From positions 329,558 through 393,557 of the forward strand of contig CACRXP010000615.1 in assembly GCA_902702965.1 (NCBI GenBank): a DNA stretch of 64,000 nt. The letters run 5' to 3'. The first letter of the stretch is position 1. The number at the start of each line of letters is the position of its first letter. The notes under the pieces were generated by a model that had not been told where the DNA came from, made no database searches, and was given only the letters and a program-made list of their open reading frames with translations. Below are positions 38,080-46,880 of the stretch, piece by piece. A program made the translations under genes and the position numbers. The stretch comes from Spirometra erinaceieuropaei (taxonomy: Eukaryota; Platyhelminthes; Cestoda; Diphyllobothriidea; Diphyllobothriidae).

Positions 38080-38162
38080 AATAATTCACTTTGACCCAAC
38101 TGTGAAAATCTCGGTGTCTTGGTGAGATTCGAACTCACGTACAATTAGTTGGAATCTGCCAA
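38080..38162 (-). repeat. tRNA-derived SINE, copy 2 (5'-truncated)
   Basis: The minus strand carries an intact box B GAGTTCGAATCTC (38136-38124), then CACCAAGACACCGAGATTTTCACA and GGGTCAAAGTGAATTA, matching the tail of copy 1. Box A is missing, as expected for a 5'-truncated insertion. Confidence 0.65.
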
Positions 38163-38619
38163 ATCACCTCTGAATAAGCTAACTGTTTTTCTTTACAGAC
38201 GTTAAGACTTGCCATAAATTCAGGTCTTGTGGAGTGTTCAAAATGATGTTTAACAATGACCTCAGCACGACAACCACACATTCTATAAAATGGGCCTCAT
38301 TTGTGTTTAAAAGAACTAAACAACTAATTAATATGTCATCAATTAAGCATAATATTTAACAGTGAACGCTTAACGCTGTATGCTACATATTCAGTTGCAA
38401 CAAAAAGCGCTGACATTCTTCAAGCTGAGGTAGCGAAACATGGCAGTGCGCGACCGATCTAAATAGTTTCTATGGTCCAGTAGATATTGCAGCAAGAATA
38501 CACACTCAGTATTTTAACGGATAGGACAGTTGTTTATATACACAATCACAGAGAGGAACGAAAACTATGTTCAAACCACTGAACTATCTCATTTTTCAAT
38601 AACGCAGCGCAAACGCCAA

Positions 38620-38890
38620 ATAAATGTGGCACACAAGCCGACGAATCCTTTACGCACTCCACTAGTACACCCTAAGGATAGAGTTGGCTATCTCAATAAA
38701 ACGTAAGTCGTCTATAAGAGCCTATACGATGCCTGTGGTGCCGTGTATTGTGGACAAACGGGAAAATTTGCCTTTACACGCATTCACGAACATCAACTGG
38801 CAGTTAATAGGCGAGACCACCTGCCTCAAATGTCCATGCACACTCTTGCTACTGGGCACACCGTCGCATAGGGCAAAAGTCGCATCTTTG
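38620..38890 (+). pseudogene. GIY-YIG endonuclease fragment of a Penelope-like element
   Basis: The plus strand can be read as KPTNPLRTPLVHPKDRVGYL, followed after a frame break by CGAVYCGQTGKFAFTRIHEH and a short downstream stretch with LATGHTV. The core V-Y-x-G-Q-T-G and the following arginine and histidine (TRIHEH) are the hallmark of GIY-YIG nucleases attached to Penelope-like reverse transcriptases. Stops follow soon after, and no RT motif was found alongside. This copy differs clearly from those at 5 kb and 52 kb, so it probably belongs to another subfamily. Confidence 0.6.
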
Positions 38891-40347
38891 GAGCTTGTCC
38901 ATCTAAAAAGACCGAGACTTTCCTGTAGCCATGCAATCGGATGAGTTAGGCATCAATTGGCAAATTGAGTTAGATCCCACCTAAAAAATCTCAGGGAAAA
39001 AGTAGAAGTGGCGACGGCCAATTGGTACAGACTGAAGCCCACTGCGGTCGCTTACCGGCTGAAGCACCAAATGAATATTGATTTCTTCGCATGTTTGAAA
39101 TGGGAGTTGTTTTTACCACGTTTACTTGAGTATGACGACGACACGGGGAACCGACGTCGAAAATTTACTCAATCATGTTTTTTTTCCAAAGAACGTATTT
39201 GCCTTCAAATTATATTTCTTGGGATGCCTAAGTTCCACTTCACACACAAATATGCGTAAAAATCGATGCGCGCTTCAAAAAAGCACTTGACAACAAAAGG
39301 GGGGCTAAAGCATGAAATGTAACCGGAATTCCAAACTTCGTTTCCCAATCGAAAGGATTTATTAAGTAAGGTTGTAATAATAGTCCTTGTGGGGCAGGAT
39401 TCTATCCTAATAAGGTTACATCAGGATTCCGGCTTTCGGATGAACTTCTTATTGCCTGCATTCGAAAACTACACCGTGAAAAATGACTACGCATGTAGCA
39501 TGCATTTTTTCCATTGTTTTTATGCCCTTAAAAATTCAATTATATTCCATGGAAAGCAATCATAAAAATATTCATGGTTTTGCTAATTCAATAGAAAGTT
39601 ACGCCTTCTCCCAATTTTATGCTCCGAGGAAGGGTGTAAATCCCTTTAAAAGTAGTTCCTAATTGTGCGATGTTTAAAAACTGTGAAATGGCCGTTAATG
39701 AAACGTCGTATCTCTGCATTTACTAATATGAATTGCAAAGTTAACAACATGGCCCAAATCCTGTGCTAAATTTTATGAACCCCATAAAGTCGCCTCTTAA
39801 TGCCGTAGAGAAATTCACGCGGAGAAATATATGGTTTATAAGTTATAAACCCCAAATAAAATTCGGGAATTGAAAAAACCTTTTGAAACCCAAACCATAC
39901 CATACCTTCAAGTATAAAACTGGAAGAATACGACATTTTCTACATCTGCATCTTTTCCATGAAATATAATTGAATTTTAATGGCAAATAGAATCAATCAG
40001 AGAAAAATCGGGAAGTTCACTCAGATACCGACATCCTGAGTTAACTAAATTATAGCAAAAGTACGCTGTACGATGATTAGTTTCAGAACCCTACCTAATT
40101 AATCTTTTCGGATCGAAAACGCCTTTTGGAATCGCGGTTGCCATTTCATCATTTGGCCCGCCTACTGTAAGTGCGCTAATTAGCTGCAAAAAATTGTGAT
40201 TAAGGTATGAGATTTCAGCCAATTGTTTGCTGATGCAATCCGTATAGTTCATTGGTAATTGGGTGTCAATTGCATGAAAACACCTAAATACATCAGGACA
40301 CTAGGTAGAAAAGTCGTAAATTTTATCTGAGAAGAGACGCTTTTGAA
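38891..40347. other. Intergenic DNA upstream of gene F
   Basis: No supported gene; the first part may still belong to the Penelope-like remnant. The rest is AT-rich without recognisable structure. Confidence 0.35.
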
Positions 40348-40453
40348 ATGCAGTTGGAAGCTAACTTGGGCTCACCTACTTTCCAACTTTTTCTCCAACT
40401 TGTTTGGTTTGCATCTGCCCTCTTTGCGGAGGCCTCTAACGCGTTAGAGAGAA
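40348..40453 (+). other. Candidate signal-peptide exon 1 of gene F
   Basis: The frame starting MQLEANLGSPTFQLFLQLVW and continuing FASALFAEASN has a strong hydrophobic core with an A-x-A type cleavage region, as in a signal peptide. Phase-1 donor options are GTTCTT at 40454 and GTGGAA at 40469; either would join exon 2 at 40655 in frame. Both donors are weak, so the exon end is uncertain. A perfect 16-bp palindrome CTCTAACGCGTTAGAG lies inside it at 40434-40449. Confidence 0.4.
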
Positions 40454-40654
40454 GTTCTTCCCCGTCAAGTGGAATTTCAAAGAAAAAGACAGGTTGAATA
40501 TCGCCTTATCTCAAGCCGTTTTACAGTATAGCAACTTACGATGGCCTAATAATTTACTTGCATTGTGGAATTCATTTAGGAATTTCGTTGCTTTACTTTT
40601 ACATGTATTTAGTTCCTTATTAGTATTGTTACGAAATCTAAATATCTCTTTTAG

Positions 40655-41271
40655 AAAAGTTATATATCTGCTCACTTAATCATGTCCGAAATATGAGCGA
40701 AGATGTTGAATATCTGATGACGCATGTGTCCTTACTGGAGCACAACGAAAGAGATGAGAGTCAACAGGACTCATACTTCAGGATGATTGTGCATACTCAT
40801 CCAACAGTCGTATCTTGTCACCTTTTGAAAAACACGAAGATTGATGATCTGCAATCATTCGACTGCTCTCTGTCCTTTCCGCTGATGTCACTAAGTTTTT
40901 TTATAACGGTTAGTCACTTTAAGATCCTTTCTGTGCGTTTCCAGAATAAAGTCCTAATGCATTTCTCCCATTTATAGGCAGCGCCTACTGTTAATAATAA
41001 ATTTCAAAGCACCTCTGCAGTCGGAATCTCTTGTGAGATGTCTGAGGTTGCTGCAACGGCAATTGTAATATCAGGAAACATTTGTGAATACAGCGCAATC
41101 ACTGAAGTGAAATATCTCGAATTCCCCACATTATACATGCATATTATGGACAACCGATCGTGCACTATGCCATTACCCAGCCCGACCTGGCTAAGGCACG
41201 CAATGACTGAAATGGCCTATTTTACAAACGTGGCATTTGCTAAAATCGGCCACCTGCGTTGTATAATCTGA
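40655..41271 (+). CDS. Family member F: predicted secreted cysteine protein, exons 2 and 3
   Basis: Unrecognised protein, sister of E. Exon 2 (40655-40908, 254 nt) follows CTCTTTTAG in phase 1, contains YLMTHVSLLEHNERDE and ends FDCSLSFPLMSLSFFIT at a GTTAGT donor. The 69-nt intron ends TTTATAG. Exon 3 (40978-41271, 294 nt) reads AAPTVNNKFQSTSAVGISCE, then VKYLEFPTL, CTMPLPSPTW and a terminal LRCII. The alignment with E is collinear: LM-x-x-V-x-LL then NE, SCH/FCR, FDC/FEC, SCE/SCD, SCTMPLP/TCEIPLP and LRC/LQC. All five cysteines are kept. The frame is intact throughout both exons. The probable leader is 40348-40453. Confidence 0.77.
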
Positions 41272-42700
41272 GTGTGTTTGGACAAGTGCGCGAGCTCAAT
41301 GCGGACAGAAAAATACTGATTATGGACAGACAGCCATTTGAGGCTTAATATAATCGTGTTATTTTGGTTAAATATACTGCTTCTATTTGAATAATAGTTT
41401 GCTGCATCCGTTGAATCAATTTCTTCTATATTATTTGTTGAAAAATACACAGGTTCATTAATTGTGCGTTTTGAAACAAATGTCACTTTAAGTTGCTATC
41501 GGAAAACATTTGCGCTGAAAACGTAACGCAGATTGTACGTTTTAAGCATATCAGGACATTTATGATTCCGCATGATGCGATAAGGACTCCATTTACGTTT
41601 TATGACATTTGAGGCCTCACCATTTCGTCTGGTATAATAATGAGTTAGAAGACATTTACTACCGAAAACGAGCTCATTGCAGTGCTGCTGAAAGAGTTCT
41701 GCAGAAATAAGCTTTCGCGGGTGCTCCGAATTCACCTATTCGCACGTGTATGACTTGTGTGGACCGATTCGAGTACACCTCTACTAACTACCAGTTTGAA
41801 TAAGGACATATTGTGATTATGACTTCGTGAAAATCCGCAAATTAAAAGGAATTGATAGGGAAGGGATCTGGGATAGTCCGAACAGACAAGTCGGTAGTCT
41901 GTACGCGAAGATAGGAATAACCATTAATGAAAGGCCAGAGTTTGACCAATGGGAATTATGCACAGTATTTGACATTTCGTTACTTTGCCATGGTCAGTTC
42001 TCCACTATATCCGCATCAGAAGAAAACGCACAATAAACAGCCTTCCAGCTCTTGATAGAGACGGCGAAAGCATGCCGAGCGCGCAGACGCATAATGTGCG
42101 CAAAGAACAGGCGGTAAGTGCGTTTACTTTGGAAATTCCCAGTATTGTCAACAGGCTTCTCGGATCCTCGACAACTGACCTTTCGTTTGAAATCAACTGT
42201 CGTGAATTCGCGGTTATGTCTGATGTATACTACTGATGTGCGATCTCTGCTTCTCATGGAAATTGCACGTTCAGTCGTTCGATAGCGCTGTCGGGGTAAT
42301 AATCGGCCGCGGATAGGTTGGAGGATGAAAACGCATTCTACTCGACCTATGTACATAGTAATAATGCACGACTCATTTGGCTGTAATATATTTTATATGA
42401 TCGAACTCAAGAAATGTCACGATTGGGTTTTATATGATCATTTATGTGCACCAAAATGTCCACTTTTCCAAATGTTCGTCTATAACCCCTTCTCCTAACC
42501 CCTAACCCCAAGCCCAACAGTACTGTGACCATCAGGTGCACTTTCATAACCATGTCTTACCAATTACTATTTTATCGGCAGAAAATATTGATGAATAAAT
42601 CTGCCAGACGAAATGTTCACAAATTTGGACGGAAATCTATGCTGCCTCATACTAGTGTAATTTCCTAAATGAAATAGTGTCTTTATAATCTGCGCGTTTT
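41272..42700. other. Intergenic DNA with unassigned frames
   Basis: Overlapping frames on both strands at 41827-42356 remain open, including a 120-codon minus-strand frame and a plus-strand frame containing TLEIPSIVNRLL and ending at 42236. The plus frame weakly recalls the L-E-F-P-x-I motif of exon 3 in E and F, but the exon lengths and phases of the family are not met. A short CCTAACCCCTAACCCC near 42494 is too brief to be telomeric. Confidence 0.3.
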
Positions 42701-42751
42701 CTCTCATATTGTACCTCAATTATTTTATCAAACAGAAGTCTCAAACCTAAA

Positions 42752-43486
42752 ATGAGTTTTCGTTTTTCCATTAAATCAGATTATGCAGGATGTGAACAAA
42801 TATATTCTTTTGAAAAATCAAATGATAACTTTACCTTAAGAAGTCACCTTTGTAAATTCGTGCGGCTCCATGTCCTAAGGCGTAGAAATAAGGCATACAG
42901 GCAATCATTTTCTATGGTCAGCAACATTTTCCGCCCTTTCAAAAAGTAAAAATATTAATTTTACAGACCATGCAAGGTCCAATTGACAAGTTTCGAGATC
43001 AGTTATGGTCATTTATGCAATAAGAAAGGCTCAAAGGAACAGGGTCGAATAAACGTGCTCCGATAAGCCCTTCTGATCTTTCATATCAAGGTTACGTACA
43101 TGTTCAATGGTTTTTCTCCCCATATAAACTATGTGGAAGCCGAAGGCCTAGAACATTAGATATTTTAACAACACTTCAGTATGAAAACAGCCGCTACAGT
43201 GTGCATTAACAATCATTGGACGAAAGGGAAAGTAAGTAAAACTGTAAAAATTGCCCCAATGTAAAATGAAATGTGGGTCATTCGTTTCAGCAGAAAAACT
43301 ATAAGTGCTTTCCACGGAGAAGGAAGGCCTGTCATATGTCCAGAGTTTTCCACTAGCCTTGTCTATCGTTGGTCAAATACGTTATTAAAGCAGTACAAAA
43401 GGAAGGCAGTCATTAATAAAAAGTTTCCAACTGTCCCTGAACATATTCGTGACCGATGTTCGTTGAAGATGTTCGTTTTTCCCTAA
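42752..43486 (+). other. Tandem gene-like unit 0 (two related frames)
   Basis: Two open pieces are seen, 42752-42949 and 43271-43486. The first contains NFTLRSHLCKFVRL and ends SMVSNIFRPFKK, paralleling frames in the next two units. The second ends FPTVPEHIRDRC-SLKMFVFP, matching the terminal FNSSPQHLCILLC-IKNFDVCL of unit 1 in spacing. AATAAA lies at 43608-43613 in a block repeated after unit 1. I cannot name the product, and the splice joins are not resolved. It is the most diverged of the three units. Confidence 0.4.
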
Positions 43487-43570
43487 TACACGTTTTGTGT
43501 CTAGTGAATATACATAAGTGATCAAAGGGTCGTCTGTATTAGAAATAACTTGCAAAACCCTCTAATTCGG

Positions 43571-44770
43571 CAAATTTTTCAACGAAATACCTTATTTCGA
43601 AGGTTTTAATAAAACATAGTACAGAAATTAAATTTATAGATCGAGACTTTAAACAATGAAATTCAAAAGATACTAATTGCCATTTCAAGAACACTCTGAA
43701 AGTCAACGGAATCCATTGTTACTAAAAGGACAGAAGTTTTACGGAGTAAAAATCATTTTTGTGCACGCGCAATGCCATTCCTTATGGTTGCCTGCGATAA
43801 TTATATTCCAATTTCTTATTCACTGGCCGACCTGTGAGCATGTGACCCTATCAAGACGTTTATTTCTGTGAAATACCCATCGATAAAATTGAGCAACATC
43901 CTACTTTTCTTAGTCAACCGCATCTTAGGGAATTTAAAACGTAGAAAAATGCTGCTCTTTTGTCAAACTGTTTTGGAATCTATACCCAGACACTTAAGTA
44001 CTGACCAGCTACTTCGCTAATTTAAATGATGGGATTGTTTTTAAACGTTTTTCTACTTCTGTTGTTTTATTTACACAATTATTTGGATGAACTGGCTTTT
44101 TGCGCATCAAAACCTTTAGATTACACGCTTTACACGCGTTGTGGTGTTTTCGGAATGTTGAATTACGAGAGATGGCTGTTTCTAGACAAAATAAAACCAC
44201 TTTTAACGTTTTTTCCCCATATACTGAATTCGTTTGTTAATAAAATGAGGCTTATTTGATGAATGTAGGCTAGTATCTGATCTAAAAGAGACGTTTTATA
44301 AATAACAGCTGCGTGCCGCAACGTTATTTCGACATATTTTTCAGTAAAAGTATAGATTTAATCATGTTGTCGTCGTTGAATAGCTTAAGAAAAGTGCACC
44401 AACAACAGCGTGTAGAATGCTTGATTGTATTTTCACACGTCGTAAAAAGCGAATGGATTTGGATGTGCTTTCTTGAAGCGAAGGCACTATCGTGAGTATG
44501 ATTGAAGTATGAGAGACCGCCTGAACTTTTGTGCCGACGGTGTGCACAGCTGTGGTGCTCAGAAATTACGTTCATGGTTACCTACCATGTCTATCAGCCG
44601 CGGTCATAAGGTCAGTTTACGCGAAAGACCGCCTTTCACTCAGTTAAAATTCGGGATCCGTGCTGGCGCTATTGTTGCTTTCAACTCAAGTCCGCAACAT
44701 CTATGCATTCTCTTGTGTATCAAGAATTTCGATGTTTGTTTGTGACAATGTGCGTATGCTAATAAAATAA
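43571..44770 (+). other. Tandem gene-like unit 1
   Basis: It starts with a block ending TTTTAATAAAACATAGTACAG that recurs before unit 2. Open pieces include 44026-44259, beginning MMGLFLNVFLLLLFYLHN like a signal peptide and continuing with two cysteines, and the terminal frame 44509-44745 (MRDRLNFCADGV). A frame around 43870-44010 reads LSNILLFLVNRILGNLKRRK, matching unit 2 LSEPLLAFVRHIYDNLKQKK. A GTGAGT donor-like site (44492-44497) separates the middle and last frames. AATAAA at 44761 is 15 nt past the last stop. This looks like a small gene or a recent relic; function unknown. Confidence 0.45.
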
Positions 44771-44879
44771 ATCAGAATAGGTTACATGAGCAGGCGTCCT
44801 CATGCCAAATGCACTGGACGGAATACTCCCGTTAGCTTTGGTAGAAAGAGCTCCCAAGGTCTTAATACTTAGGCAAATA

Positions 44880-46140
44880 CTTTCGAGAAATGTCTTATTT
44901 TGAAGGTTTTAATAAAACATAGTACAGGACCTATCTGTATGCTTAGTCGAGTCGGGGCAATGAGATCCAAAACGCCTTTATCGGCAGCTGAAGAACACTC
45001 CTAAAATAAGTGGAATTCATCGTAAGTAAACAAGACGGAGAAATTTCACAAAATAAAAGGCATCCTGCTACACATAAAATGACATTTTGTATGATGACAT
45101 GTGCTGATTTTACTCAAATTTCTTGTTCAATGGACTATAAGTCGGCATGTGTCTTTATCAAACTCTTGTTTCTGTGGCGTCCTTGTCGCGAATTTGAGCG
45201 AACCTTTATTGGCCTTTGTCCGTCACATTTATGACAATTTAAAACAAAAGAAAGTGCTGCTATTTTCGTATAAGTATTTTGGGGTACTTATAAGAAAATA
45301 AAATTGCTGACCAACCGCTATATGTGATAATACAGTTTTTTTAAATGGTACTTAGATGCAAACATCACTAAAAGGAGTTTTTTAAGCTTAACGCGCGCTG
45401 TTTCATTTACCCGGTTATTTTGAAGAATATGCTCATGTGTTTCGAAAACTATAGTTTCTTCGCGTTACACAAGTTCTAACGTTTTCGGAATTTTACTTAT
45501 CCGAAATTGACAGTTTATGAACAACTTAATATCACTGCTTTCATTTCTTTTACGTTTTCACTCTACTGAGGGTTGTTTGGTATAAAACATTGGGTTCAAC
45601 TACAAATTGTTGGCCGACTTTTTAGTGAAAGTAAAATTTTCGCAAATTTAGGCATTTCAAGTGTTTGATATGTATTGCGCATTACTTAGACATGGTTTTA
45701 CTAAAACAGGGCTTTGTGTATGTTGACGTCGTTAACTTTGATTAAATGTCATGCATCAACAATAAATGTGGATTAGCTGATCTTATTTTCTCGCACCGTA
45801 ACAACTGAATGAATTCGGATGTGCTTTCTTGAAGCGAAGGCACTATCATGAGTATGATTGAAGTATGAGAGACCGTCTGAACTTGTGTGCCGACGATGTG
45901 CAGAGCTTTGGTGCTCAGAAATTACGTTTATGGTTACCTACCATGTCTATCAGCCGCGGTCATAAGGTCCGTTCACGCGAAAGTCCTCCTCTCACTGAAT
46001 TAAAATTCGAGACCCATGCTGGCGTTATTGTCGCTTTCAAATCAAGTCCGCAACATCTCTCTATTCTCTTGTGCTTCATGAAATTCGGGGTTTGTTTGTG
46101 GCAGTGACCGTATGCTAATAAAATAAATCAGAACAGGTTA
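44880..46140 (+). other. Tandem gene-like unit 2, partly degenerate
   Basis: The terminal frame 45865-46107 (MRDRLNLCADDV) is very similar to that of unit 1, with no indel over most of its length and AATAAA at 46117. The upstream part is more diverged: the signal-peptide frame of unit 1 has lost its start codon and gained stops, and the donor corresponding to 44492 reads ATGAGT instead of GTGAGT. The stronger conservation at the 3' end could reflect selection or gene conversion. Confidence 0.45.
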
Positions 46141-46540
46141 CATGAACTGATGGCCTCATGCTAAGTGTACTATTCTGCATCGGACCTTTTATCGTGGAAT
46201 GCCTCGGTCAGCTTACTTATTGCAGTCGCTCTTTGACAATTAAACTATGTAGCACTTTTGGGGTCTCGGTTCCAGCCCAAGTTTTGAGGGAATGAGATCT
46301 TAATTATTTGTTTTATATAAGAAATGAAGAAGGTCGCGAAGTTAATGATTTGGCCTTTGCTTTGATGAACGAGGCGAATGTGTCTTTAAGATTGTCATTC
46401 CATGGTTGCATTTGTTGCGAGGGATTGACCAACATAACAACCGTATACTAAACGGTCGCCTAACTCAGCATCATACAAAAGCGTAACACGACAGTTGATT
46501 CTGCCCTAAAAGTAACAGACGAATAAGCAATATGCCCACG
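46141..46540. other. Spacer after the tandem units
   Basis: No feature recognised. Confidence 0.4.
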
Positions 46541-46544
46541 TATA

Positions 46545-46880
46545 TATGCAGAATGGCATTACCGTCAACGACAAGGGAGACTGGAATGGCCATTTCTGGC
46601 TTATTAGTCGTCGTCAGCCCGTCTTACCCAACCCCGAAGTGAAGAACGTCCGAGGCTGGAACTCACGACCTTTTCGTTAGATGTCTATGCCTCTTACCAC
46701 TGGGACACGTGCCCGTTGTCCCGTCGGTTTTCGATCGGGAATATACAATGGTGGGGGGGCGCTCATCGAACCTTCATATGAAACTCAGTCCTTTCGCGAT
46801 GCCTTACGGGATCTATCTCGAGCCCATCCATCTACCGCACAGCGGCGCATGATAAAGTCAGAATGACATTACCGGCTTTA
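46545..46880 (-). mobile_element. tRNA-derived SINE, second copy of the 30-kb element
   Basis: The minus strand carries the tRNA-like head with box A in GTGTCCCAGTGGTAAGAGGC and box B in GGTCGTGAGTTCCAGCCTC (within 46630-46712). The tail is CTGACGACGACTAATAAGCC, as in the element at 30154. The GGGGGGCGCTCATCGA and CTCGAGCCCA blocks of the terminal repeat lie on its right side. A second start of the unit (CAGAATGACATTACCGG, 46859) shows that this copy also runs head to tail. No clean target-site duplication was found. Confidence 0.65.

Noticed and set aside
41994..42356. 120-codon minus-strand frame opposite several plus-strand frames
   Set aside because: No domain, no paralogue and open frames on both strands; composition effect is the simpler explanation.
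42487..42520. CCTAACCCCTAACCCC, telomere-like
   Set aside because: Only about two imperfect units in the middle of ordinary sequence; no array.
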